The translations under genes were made by a program, and so were the position numbers. A stretch of 64,000 nt of DNA from Streptomyces actuosus. Its GTDB lineage: Bacteria; Actinomycetota; Actinomycetes; Streptomycetales; Streptomycetaceae. This document shows, one piece after another, positions 1 to 22,270 of this stretch. The number at the start of each line of letters is the position of its first letter. Within the stretch, counting starts at the first letter, position 1. The stretch covers positions 310,001 to 374,000 of the forward strand of contig NZ_JAFFZS010000003.1 in NCBI RefSeq assembly GCF_016921115.1, in the 5' to 3' direction. The notes below the pieces were generated by a model. The model was not told the origin of the DNA, made no database searches, and saw nothing but the letters and a program-made list of their open reading frames with translations.

Positions 1-1350
1 GACACGGGAGAGATCCCGCGCGATCCGGTGCCGCGGGTGCTGGCGGCTCTGTTCACCGAGCGACTCGGCCGTGTCGTGACCATCGAGGACCTCGGTCTGG
101 TACGGCGCGGGCGTGCGGGGAAACGGCAGGGCGGCGGGAGCACGGAGCATCCCGACGGCGTGCCGTGGGCGCCTGAGCGGACTGCCGCGGTCCTCACCGA
201 ATTCACGGGAATGGACCTCATGCTCAACCGACGCGGCTTGGTGGGCGCGGGTGCCGCGCTCGCCGCGGGCTCAGCACTCAGCAGCGCCATGTACGACTGG
301 CTCCACACCGATCCTGCCCTGACCGCCGACGCCCCCGTCATCGACCGTCCCCTCCATGCCGACTCCGCCGGGTTCGACCGCTACGAGGCCGCCCCCATCG
401 GGTACGAGGAGATCGAGGAACTGGAGCGTTCCGTCGAGGTGTTCCGCGCCTGGGACGCGGCCCGCGGCGGTGGGCTGCAGCGCAAGGCGGTGGTGGGACA
501 GCTCAACGAGGTGGGCGGCATGCTCGCCTACCGGCACCCTCCCCATCTCCAGCGGCGCCTGTGGGGCGTCGCCGCCAACCTCGCCGTCCTCGCGGGCTGG
601 ATGTCCCACGACGTCGGCCTCGAACCCACGGCCCAGAAGTACTTCGTCATCGCCGCGCACGCCGCGCGGGAGGGCGGCGACCGGCCCCGCGCCGGCGAGG
701 CCCTCTCCCGCGCGGCCCGCCAGATGGTGCATCTGGGCCGGCCCGACGAGGCGCTGGACCTGATGAAGCTCGCCCAGTCCGGCTCGGGCGAGCAGGTGCT
801 GCCGCGCACCCGGGCGATGTTCCACACCATCGAGGCCTGGGCACAGGCGTCGATGGGCAAGGGCCAGGCGATGCGCCGCACCCTGGGCCGGGCGGAGGAC
901 CTCTTCGTCTCCGACCGCAACGACCTCGAACCGCCCGACTGGATGCAGACCTTCAAGGACGAGGATCTGTACGGCATGCAGGCCCTGGCCTACCGCACCC
1001 TGGCGGAGTTCGAACCGGGTGCCGCCGCACACGCGCAGTACTACGCGGAGAAGGCGCTGGCGCTGCGCATCGACGGACGGGAGCGGTCGAAGATCTTCGA
1101 CCATCTCTCCATGGCGTCCGCCTGCTTCATCGCCGACGACCCCGAGCAGGCGGATCGGTACGCCCGGCTGGCACTGATGTCGATGGGGGCGAACTCCTCC
1201 CGCCGCACCTGGGACCGGCTCCGCCAGATGTACCGGCTCACGGCCGAGTACGCCGGCTATCCGAGGATCCAGCAGCTGCGCGACGAAATCATGCAGGCGC
1301 TGCCCAAGGGGAGGGGGGACCGCGGCGGCGCCGGGAGCGCGCGGGCCTAG
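1..1350 (+). CDS. Helical-repeat regulatory protein, 5' end outside window
   Basis: The reading frame is open from base 1, so the gene starts upstream of the window. The visible part ends in a stop at 1348-1350 and lacks the expected N-terminal helix-turn-helix. Around 220-290 lies a hydrophobic Ala/Gly stretch after Asn-Arg-Arg-Gly, resembling a Tat-like signal but internal to the protein. The rest is helix-rich with repeated Ala-Arg-Glu-Gly and Arg-Ala patterns typical of TPR-like superhelices. This layout resembles the large Streptomyces family of XRE/TPR developmental regulators that includes NsdA-like proteins. Family placement is an inference from layout; no ligand or target can be seen. 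Confidence 0.6.
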   Translation, partial: DTGEIPRDPVPRVLAALFTERLGRVVTIEDLGLVRRGRAGKRQGGGSTEHPDGVPWAPERTAAVLTEFTGMDLMLNRRGLVGAGAALAAGSALSSAMYDWLHTDPALTADAPVIDRPLHADSAGFDRYEAAPIGYEEIEELERSVEVFRAWDAARGGGLQRKAVVGQLNEVGGMLAYRHPPHLQRRLWGVAANLAVLAGWMSHDVGLEPTAQKYFVIAAHAAREGGDRPRAGEALSRAARQMVHLGRPDEALDLMKLAQSGSGEQVLPRTRAMFHTIEAWAQASMGKGQAMRRTLGRAEDLFVSDRNDLEPPDWMQTFKDEDLYGMQALAYRTLAEFEPGAAAHAQYYAEKALALRIDGRERSKIFDHLSMASACFIADDPEQADRYARLALMSMGANSSRRTWDRLRQMYRLTAEYAGYPRIQQLRDEIMQALPKGRGDRGGAGSARA

Positions 1351-1515
1351 GAACGCACCGCGACCGAACCGATCGCGGCCGAGCACGCGGAGAAGCGGCA
1401 CCGCTGCCGCACCGGCACACTGCTACCGCACAGGCGGCGGAGACGCGGCCGCGCGCGTGTGAACGAGGGAGGGCAGTGCGAGCGTACGGGCGATGAGGCC
1501 CGCACGCTCAGCAGG

Positions 1516-2937
1516 TCACGGTGTCACCCTCGCCACCAGCACGCAGGCGTCGTCGTCCCGTTCGCCCGCGCCGAACTCCTCGACCACCACGCGGACACAG
1601 TCCTGCGCGGTGCGTGCCCCTGCCATCCGGGACGCCAGGTCCAGGAGGCGGGGAGCCGCGGTCGCCGGGCCGTGGCGCGGCACCAGCCCGTCGGTGTGCA
1701 GGAGCAGCAGATCGCCGGGCCGAAGGGTGGCCTCGGTCTGGCCGTAGGAGGCGCCGGGCGTCGCGCCGAGCAGGACGCCGTCCGGCGCCTCCAGCCGGCG
1801 CCCCGTGCCGTCGCGGAAGAGCAGCGGGCCGGGGTGTCCGGCCTGCGCCCACACCAGCGTGCGGGTGTCCGGCCGGTAGCGGCAGCACAGCGCGCTGCCC
1901 AGGGTCGGCTGGACGGTGGCGTCCAGCAGCTGGTTGAGCAGAGTCATCAGCGGCCCCGGCTGGGTGCCGGCCATCGCCATACCGCGGACGGCGCCCAGCA
2001 GCGCCGCCATGTTCGAGGTCGCGGCGGGGCCGTGACCGGCCAGGTCGCCGACGCTGAGCAGGGTCTCGCCGCCGGTCACCTCCAGCGCGTCGTACCAGTC
2101 CCCGCCGATCAGCGTGTCCGTCGATGCGGGCAGGTAGTGAGCGGCGACGTCGAGGGCACCCGGACCCTGACGGGGGAGCCGCAGGGAGCCTCGCCACGGG
2201 GGCAGTACCGTCTCCTGGAGCTCGACCGCGACGCGGTGCTCCGTCTGCGCGCGGTGCTCGTGGACCCGGAGCGAGTCGCAGGTCTCGCTCACCGCCCGCT
2301 GGCTGCGCCGCAGCTCACTGACGTCGCGCAGCACGGCCCACATGGAGGTGGTGCTGCCGTCGGCGTCCAGCACGGGCTCGCCCATCATGTGTACGGTGCG
2401 TGCCTCGCCGTCCGGGCGGACGATGCGGAACTCCCCGTCGATCGGCTTGGCGTCGATCAGGCAGTCGGTGACCATCGCGCCCAGCTTCGGCCGGTCCTCG
2501 TCGAACACGAGAGACGGCAGCTCGTCCAGGGTGAGCGGGGGAGCCGACGGTGAGCGGCCGAGGATGCGGTACAACTCCCCGGACCAGGTGGCCTCGTCGG
2601 TGAGCAGGTTCCACTCGGCGCTGCCGACCCGGCTCAGCAGCCCCTCGGGGGGTGGCGCCGCGAGGGGTGGCTCGGGGGCGGGCTCGACGTCGGGGTCGGG
2701 GGGCGGCCCTTCCTGCAGCTGCGCCAAGTGCACGTCGAGGTCTTCCAGTTGGTGCAGCGCCAGGTCGTACAGTGCGCGCTGCCACCGTCCCCGGGGGTCC
2801 GAGTCGTCGCCGCGGGCGTCCCGCCGTACGGCGACCACGTCACCCTTGAGCCGCCGCGTCTGCGATATCAAGGCGTCCACCGAGCCGCGACCGGGCGGCT
2901 GCGCGGCTGGGCGATCCGCAGAGAGATGGGACGGCAT
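1516..2937 (-). CDS. PAS-domain SpoIIE/PP2C-family protein phosphatase
   Basis: This 473-residue protein has a predicted helical N-terminus, a proline-rich linker (about residues 78-100), a PAS domain (about 105-212) and a C-terminal SpoIIE/RsbU-type PP2C phosphatase domain (about 240-473). Metal-binding motifs are visible: GGDWYD at 278-283, GDLAGHG around 297-303, and an acidic Asp-Asp-Asp near the C-terminus. Such phosphatases dephosphorylate anti-anti-sigma factors in partner-switching stress pathways. The PAS domain suggests small-molecule or redox input. The frame extends upstream to 3090, but the ATG at 2937 removes a low-complexity tail and was chosen. There is no kinase (HATPase) domain and no partner gene next to it. 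Confidence 0.85.
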   Translation of the reverse strand: MPSHLSADRPAAQPPGRGSVDALISQTRRLKGDVVAVRRDARGDDSDPRGRWQRALYDLALHQLEDLDVHLAQLQEGPPPDPDVEPAPEPPLAAPPPEGLLSRVGSAEWNLLTDEATWSGELYRILGRSPSAPPLTLDELPSLVFDEDRPKLGAMVTDCLIDAKPIDGEFRIVRPDGEARTVHMMGEPVLDADGSTTSMWAVLRDVSELRRSQRAVSETCDSLRVHEHRAQTEHRVAVELQETVLPPWRGSLRLPRQGPGALDVAAHYLPASTDTLIGGDWYDALEVTGGETLLSVGDLAGHGPAATSNMAALLGAVRGMAMAGTQPGPLMTLLNQLLDATVQPTLGSALCCRYRPDTRTLVWAQAGHPGPLLFRDGTGRRLEAPDGVLLGATPGASYGQTEATLRPGDLLLLHTDGLVPRHGPATAAPRLLDLASRMAGARTAQDCVRVVVEEFGAGERDDDACVLVARVTP

Positions 2938-3032
2938 GACGCACTCCGATGCGGGGACGGTACGGCCAGGGCCGAGTGGACCGTTACGACTGTTGCACAG
3001 GCCGCGATGCCGTGTAAGGGATTTGGCAACAC

Positions 3033-3063
3033 ACGATACGGTGATGCTTCTGGCATATGTCAG
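3033..3063 (-). promoter_or_regulatory. Possible promoter of the PAS-SpoIIE gene
   Basis: On the minus strand CTGACA (3058-3063) is followed after 19 bases by TATCGT (3033-3038), a weak sigma-70-like pair about 95 bases before the ATG at 2937. The region is locally less GC-rich than its surroundings. The spacing is longer than ideal, so this is tentative. Confidence 0.3.
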
Positions 3064-3196
3064 AGTCTTTGCGGGTCGGCTGCGGAGCACCCTCGGTGAT
3101 GGGTCTCAGCGCATCAAGTCGTAGTCCCAGTAAGGAATATGACGGAACGTCGGCAACGGTGGGGGGCGCTCGCTCGGGCGTTCGTCGGTCGTGTGT

Positions 3197-4213
3197 TCAG
3201 GCGATGTGGGGTCCCGGGCGCGGCGCCAGATCGACCGTCGCCCGTCTGCCGTCCTCCAGCGACCGCACCCCGGCCTCGGCGACCGCCGCGGCGGCATAGC
3301 CGTCCCAGGCCGAGGGGCCGGTGACGGCACCGCGCCGGGTGGCGTCGACCCAGTCCTGGACCTGACGGTCGTAGGCGTCGGCGAAGCGGACGAGGTAGTC
3401 CTGCGGGACCTCCCGGCAGGTGTCGCCGCCACCGGTCACCTGCATGCCGTGGTCCTCGCCGATGCGCGCGGAGCCCGATTCGCCCACCGCCTCGCAGCGC
3501 ACCTGGTAACCGAAGCCGCAGTTGACGAACACCTCGACGTCGGCCAGGGCGCCCTGCTCGGACTCGAACAGCACGAACTGCGGGTCGATCAGCCCCTGCG
3601 GGGCGGCTGCCGAGGAGCGCGGGCGCAGCACCGTCACCGCGGTCAGCTCCTGGCCGAGCAGCCAGCGGGCCGCGTCGATCTCGTGCGAGACAGAGCTGTC
3701 GACCAGCATCGCACTGGTGAATCCGGGCGGCGAGGACACGTTGCGGTGCGTGCAGTGCAGCATCAGCGGGCGCCCCAGCCGGCCGCTGTCCAGCAGGGCC
3801 TTCAGCCGCCGGTACTCGGCGTCGTAGCGGCGCATGAAACCGATCTGTGCCAGCCGCCGCCCGAGCCGAGCCTCCGCCTCCACCACCCGCAGGGCGCCCT
3901 CGGGGTCCGGCACCATCGGCTTCTCGCAGAGCACCGGCAGCCCGCGCGCGAAGGCCGCGAGCAGTGCCTCCTCGTGCGCCGGGCCGGGTGAGGCGACGAG
4001 GACGGCGCCCACGCCCGGGGCGTCGAGCGCGGCCTCCACGTCCGCGTGCACCCGGACCCCCTCGATCCCGGCCGCCGCCGCCTCGGCGCGGCGGGTGTCG
4101 GGGTCGGCGACCGCGGCGACCCGCGCCCCGCTCACCCCGCGGTCCAGACGGCGGATGTGGTCGGCGCCCATGTGGCCGGCGCCCAGCACGGCCACCCCCA
4201 GCAGTTCGGACAC
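3197..4213 (-). CDS. Gfo/Idh/MocA-family NAD(P)-dependent oxidoreductase
   Basis: This 338-residue protein starts at GTG 4213; a GGGGAAGGGG stretch lies about 12-20 bases upstream. The N-terminal Rossmann fold has the nucleotide-binding GAGHMG at residues 11-16. The family hallmark Glu-Lys-Pro is at 97-99. A His177-x-x-Asp180 pair follows in the helix preceding ARWLLG, as in myo-inositol dehydrogenases, where these residues act in proton transfer. The substrate is probably a sugar or inositol, but no sugar-transport or catabolic genes lie beside it. Upstream in the same direction is the baeRF-type gene, separated by a strong hairpin, so the two are probably not co-transcribed. Confidence 0.88.
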   Translation of the reverse strand: MSELLGVAVLGAGHMGADHIRRLDRGVSGARVAAVADPDTRRAEAAAAGIEGVRVHADVEAALDAPGVGAVLVASPGPAHEEALLAAFARGLPVLCEKPMVPDPEGALRVVEAEARLGRRLAQIGFMRRYDAEYRRLKALLDSGRLGRPLMLHCTHRNVSSPPGFTSAMLVDSSVSHEIDAARWLLGQELTAVTVLRPRSSAAAPQGLIDPQFVLFESEQGALADVEVFVNCGFGYQVRCEAVGESGSARIGEDHGMQVTGGGDTCREVPQDYLVRFADAYDRQVQDWVDATRRGAVTGPSAWDGYAAAAVAEAGVRSLEDGRRATVDLAPRPGPHIA

Positions 4214-4255
4214 GTTCTGTCGGCCCCTTCCCCGGTGTCGCGCACACCCCCGGCC

Positions 4256-4291
4256 GTGCCCCCTCCCTGGCGGCTGCCGGGGAGGGGGCAC
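4256..4291 (-). terminator. Strong hairpin after the baeRF-type gene
   Basis: GTGCCCCCTCCC (4256-4267) is perfectly complementary to GGGAGGGGGCAC (4280-4291) around a 12-base loop that itself holds GGC/GCC. It lies downstream of the minus-strand gene ending at 4365 and just before the GTG of the next gene at 4213. There is no T tract, as is common for streptomycete terminators. It could also act as an attenuator for the downstream gene. Confidence 0.65.
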
Positions 4292-4364
4292 GCAGGTGCG
4301 GCTCGCACGAATGTACGGCCACCAGGGTTCCACGGCCGTCGAGAGGGGGGACCGCGCCCTCGGC

Positions 4365-5459
4365 TCAGTAGCGCAGGACGCCCGCGATCCCCGTCGCGTC
4401 GCCCAGGGTGCCGTCCGGCACGAACCGGACCTCTGCACCCGTCTCCAGGCACTGCTCGACGATCTCGTCGACGATGTCCTCGCGCGCGTCCAACTCGCCG
4501 CTCGTCGCCGGTTCGAGGTGGTCGCCGACGTCGCGGACGATCATGCTGAAGTTCTCCTCCACCGCGAGCAGCCTGATGCGGCCCTCCCGGGCGCTCTGCC
4601 ACACCTCGTCGACGCCGGCAGCGAACGTGCGGTGGCCGCGCGCGGAGGTCAGCTCGCGGGCCACCTCGGCGGCCTGCTTGCGCTGCTCGGCCTCGTGCAC
4701 GGGGTGCACAGCCTGCCACACCGCCTCCGGCGTGCCGTGGGCGAGGCCGCCGTGCGGGACGTGCACCGCGCACTTGGCCACGCTGCCCACCTCGTCCAGG
4801 AGGGACAGGGCCGCCTGCTCGCCGGTGACGTACACCGGGCGGGGCTCGTCGCGCAGGACGCCGGTCATCGCCGCGTCGGCCTCCCGCAGGAACTGCCGGG
4901 TGTTCTCGTCGCGGAAGATGCTCGGCTGGTCGCCGATCCGCTCCTGCCGTTCGGCGTCGAAGTTCTGCCGGCTGCGGGTCAGCGGGAAGCCGCCGACGTG
5001 CTTCTCCGTGACCCGGTCGACCCCGCCGCTCCACAGGGTGACGCGGTCGGCGGAGACGGAGAGGGCCCAGAAGGGCCGCTCGGAGACCTGCGCGGAGACC
5101 AGGTTGCGGGTCAGGAAGGTGTCCGACAGCACCACACGCTCCGGGACGCTCCTGGCGAGCGACCAGACCTGGTGCTCGCCCGGAGCGGCGAAGATCACCA
5201 GACCGTCCTCGGCGTGGGCCAGATCGATCTCCGCCAGGGCGCGGTCAAGCTCCTGCACCACGTCCGCCCGGCGTTCCCGGGTGACCGCCGGATCGGAGTC
5301 CAGCTGCCGCTTGGCCTGCGCCACGGCGTTGCGCAGCCGGACGCGGTCCTGGGTGTTCAAGGGGGCCCGGCGGTGGGTCGGCGTCAGCACGGAGACCGCC
5401 GGATAGGGCCGCGGACGGCGCAGCTCGGCGAGGGTCGCGGGACTGAGTGCGTGCTCCAT
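4365..5459 (-). CDS. baeRF-type (bacterial archaeo-eukaryotic release-factor-like) protein
   Basis: This 364-residue protein reads [11 protein letters not shown] near residues 20-30 and has the domain pattern of the baeRF family: an N-terminal alpha/beta region with an acidic cluster, a central region with [12 protein letters not shown], and a C-terminal L7Ae-like part ([10 protein letters not shown]; final [27 protein letters not shown] strand). Family members are related to eRF1/Pelota and are thought to act at stalled or hibernating ribosomes; the Balon factor belongs to this wider group. I see no GGQ peptide-release motif. The gene appears monocistronic, ended by the hairpin at 4256-4291. 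The assignment rests on overall pattern, so the subfamily is uncertain. Confidence 0.7.
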   Translation of the reverse strand: MEHALSPATLAELRRPRPYPAVSVLTPTHRRAPLNTQDRVRLRNAVAQAKRQLDSDPAVTRERRADVVQELDRALAEIDLAHAEDGLVIFAAPGEHQVWSLARSVPERVVLSDTFLTRNLVSAQVSERPFWALSVSADRVTLWSGGVDRVTEKHVGGFPLTRSRQNFDAERQERIGDQPSIFRDENTRQFLREADAAMTGVLRDEPRPVYVTGEQAALSLLDEVGSVAKCAVHVPHGGLAHGTPEAVWQAVHPVHEAEQRKQAAEVARELTSARGHRTFAAGVDEVWQSAREGRIRLLAVEENFSMIVRDVGDHLEPATSGELDAREDIVDEIVEQCLETGAEVRFVPDGTLGDATGIAGVLRY

Positions 5460-5859
5460 AACAGCACCATAGGACCGATCGGACCGATCCGCCGTTCGGG
5501 CGTTCGGGGCCGCCGCGCACCGCTGCCCCGGCCGCTCGCAGACGCTCCGCAGCCGGTTCTCCGGCCGTCCGGACCGGCCTGGCGACGGCGCACGTGTGGC
5601 GGGTCAACTCGCTCGGACACACAGGGTTTACCTGCGTTCGACGCGTCGTACGCACGGACTTGCTAGGGTTCTACCCGTTGGTAGCAAGCCGAGCGGGGTG
5701 GGGAACGGGCATGCGTGCCACGGCAGTTCCCCGGACGGTTCGCCGAGACGGGCGGTTCGGCAAGGGGGCCGGGCCCGGAAGGGGCACACGCCCCCACACG
5801 ACCCGAATGTCGAACTCCAGTTCCCTCGCTGACCCATTCAGACAGGTGAGACTCGTCCT
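5460..5859. other. 400-base non-coding region before the FAAL-PKS operon
   Basis: This region lies between the divergent baeRF-type gene (ATG at 5459) and the FAAL gene (ATG at 5860). It contains a CAGG-N5-CCTG hairpin near 5622-5634, the operator-like palindrome described separately at 5659-5688, and a good ribosome-binding site (AGGTGAG, 5844-5850). No credible small gene was seen; short open frames here lack coding bias. Confidence 0.6.
5659..5688 (+). promoter_or_regulatory. Nested palindromic operator upstream of the FAAL gene
   Basis: CTACC (5671-5675)-CGTT-GGTAG (5680-5684) is a perfect inverted repeat, nested in a wider one formed by CTTGCTA (5659-5665) and TAGCAAG (5682-5688). A TAGGGT hexamer, a common streptomycete -10, overlaps it at 5664-5669. 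TACC-N4-GGTA half-sites are typical of TetR/FadR-type lipid regulators in actinobacteria. No regulator gene is adjacent, so the cognate protein is unknown. Confidence 0.5.
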
Positions 5860-7572
5860 ATGGCTCGATCCCTGATCGATCTGCTGACCGCACATGCCTC
5901 GGAGCATCCCGACCGCATCGCTTACCGCTACCTCGTCACGGGTGACAGCGACGGAGAGATCCAGTACATGTCCTACGCGCGGCTGGCCCTGCGGTCCCGC
6001 GCCGTCGCCGCCTGGCTCCAGGACCGCCTGCCGACCGGCGCCCGGGCCCTGCTGCTCCATCCACCGGGCCTGGAGTTCGTCTGCGGCTACCTGGGCTGCC
6101 TCGCGGCCGGCGTCGTCGCCGTACCGGGTGTCCCGCCGCAGGGCCGCGCACACAACCACCGCGCACTGATCAGGATGCGGCGCCTGATCGCCGATTCCGA
6201 CGCCAAGGTGATCCTCGGCGGGCGCGAGGTGATCGCCTCCCTCGCCGCCCAGGCGGAGCAACTGCCGGAGACCGCAGGCCTCACCTGGATCGCGACCGAG
6301 GACATACCCGACGACGCGGCCGACGCGTGGCGCGAACCCGGCCTCACCGCCGACACGGTCGCCTTCCTCCAGTACACCTCCGGCTCCACGTCGGCCCCCA
6401 AGGGCGTCGCCGTCACGCACGGCAACCTCCTGGACAACCAGCACGTCATCACCGAGCGCATGGGCCACACCCCGGAGGCGATCGCCGAGCACGGCGGCGA
6501 GATGTTCGTCAGCTGGCTGCCGATGTACCACGACATGGGCCTCATCGGCCCGGTCCTCAACACGGTCCACCTCGGCGTCACCGCCACTCTCTTCTCCCCG
6601 CTCCACTTCCTCCAGCAGCCGCAGCGCTGGCTCACCGCCGTCGACCGCTACCGCCCGCACACCAGCGGCGGCCCCAACTTCGCCTACGAACTCGCCCTCA
6701 AGCACGCCACCCCGGAATTCGTCGACAGCCTCGACCTGAGCTCCTGGCGGGTCGCCTTCAACGGCGCCGAACCCGTGCGGGCCGCCACCCTGCGCCGCTT
6801 CACCGACACCTTCGCCCCGGCCGGCCTGCGCCGCGAGGCCCTCTACCCCTGCTACGGCCTGGCCGAGGCCACCCTCATGGTCACCGGCGGCTCCAAGACC
6901 GCCCCGGCGACCCGCCTCGCCACCGACCCCGCCGGCGAGGCGGACGCCGCGGCCGTCGGCTGCGGCCGGCCCGGCCCCGGCGTCACCGTCGCCGTCGTCG
7001 ACCCCGACCACGGCACGGAGCTGCCCGACGGCGAGACCGGCGAGATCTGGGTCGGCGGCGCGAGCGTCGCCAAGGGCTACTGGCGCAACGCCCTCGCCAC
7101 CCGCGAGACCTTCCGGGCCACCCTTCCCGGCCGCGCGGGCCGCTTCCTGCGCACCGGCGACCTCGGCTTCCTGCACGACGACGAACTCTTCGTCACCGGC
7201 CGGCTGAAGGACCTGATGGTCATCGACGGACGCAACCACTATCCCCAGGACCTGGAACTGGCGGCCGAACTCGCCCACCCGGCGCTGCGCCCCGGCTGCA
7301 CCGCCGCGTTCTCCGCGGACACCGGCGCCGACGGGGAACAGCCGGTGCTCGTGGCCGAGGCGGACCCGGACGCGGCCGGCGAGATCGAGAAGATCACCGA
7401 CCTGGTGCGCGCCGCGATCGGCGACGCCCACGGCCTGCACCTGCAGGAGGTCGTCCTCGTCCACGCCGGCACCATCCCGAAGACCTCCAGCGGCAAGATC
7501 CAGCGCCGTGCCACCCGCGCGGCCCATCTCGACGGCACGCTCGCCCGGATCGACGCGCCGGCCACACGCTGA
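5860..7572 (+). CDS. Fatty-acyl-AMP ligase (FAAL) priming the PKS
   Basis: This 570-residue adenylate-forming enzyme starts at an ATG with ribosome-binding site AGGTGAG ten bases upstream. The P-loop core YTSGSTSAPKGV begins at residue 172. SWLPMYHDMGLIG near 218-230 is the FAAL hallmark region, and the C-terminal A10 lysine (SGKIQRR) is at about 546. FAALs activate a fatty acid as acyl-AMP and pass it to a carrier protein rather than to CoA. Its position immediately before a PKS with an N-terminal ACP indicates that it supplies the fatty-acid starter. It is separated from the PKS by 149 bases and probably shares its transcript. FAAL rather than FACL is inferred from motifs and context. Confidence 0.92.
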   Translation: MARSLIDLLTAHASEHPDRIAYRYLVTGDSDGEIQYMSYARLALRSRAVAAWLQDRLPTGARALLLHPPGLEFVCGYLGCLAAGVVAVPGVPPQGRAHNHRALIRMRRLIADSDAKVILGGREVIASLAAQAEQLPETAGLTWIATEDIPDDAADAWREPGLTADTVAFLQYTSGSTSAPKGVAVTHGNLLDNQHVITERMGHTPEAIAEHGGEMFVSWLPMYHDMGLIGPVLNTVHLGVTATLFSPLHFLQQPQRWLTAVDRYRPHTSGGPNFAYELALKHATPEFVDSLDLSSWRVAFNGAEPVRAATLRRFTDTFAPAGLRREALYPCYGLAEATLMVTGGSKTAPATRLATDPAGEADAAAVGCGRPGPGVTVAVVDPDHGTELPDGETGEIWVGGASVAKGYWRNALATRETFRATLPGRAGRFLRTGDLGFLHDDELFVTGRLKDLMVIDGRNHYPQDLELAAELAHPALRPGCTAAFSADTGADGEQPVLVAEADPDAAGEIEKITDLVRAAIGDAHGLHLQEVVLVHAGTIPKTSSGKIQRRATRAAHLDGTLARIDAPATR

Positions 7573-7721
7573 CGCCGCGGGCCGCCCGCCGTGCGCGCCG
7601 CGGCCGGCCGGCCGACCGTCCGGTGGGCCGGCCGGCCGAGCCCCGCGGGCCGCCCGCCGTCACATGCCGCGGGCTGCCCGCCGAACACGCCACCCCCCTT
7701 CCTGAGGACACCCCTGCCCCG

Positions 7722-22208
<14,487 letters not shown>

Positions 22209-22270
22209 GACGACCCGACAGCACCGACAGCACCGAGAGGAACACACCGTGCACACCACGAAGGGCGCCC

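Noticed and set aside
1459..3124. Several plus-strand frames opposite the SpoIIE-type phosphatase
   Set aside because: They are shadows of the phosphatase gene; none shows a motif or a start signal.
5671..7527. A 618-residue minus-strand frame opposite the FAAL gene
   Set aside because: It mirrors FAAL codons and has no domain pattern or ribosome-binding site; the FAAL gene on the plus strand has all its motifs.
6327..7721. Upstream extension of the PKS reading frame into the FAAL gene
   Set aside because: The extension overlaps FAAL coding sequence in another frame and is Arg/Pro-rich. ATG 7722 directly precedes the first ACP.
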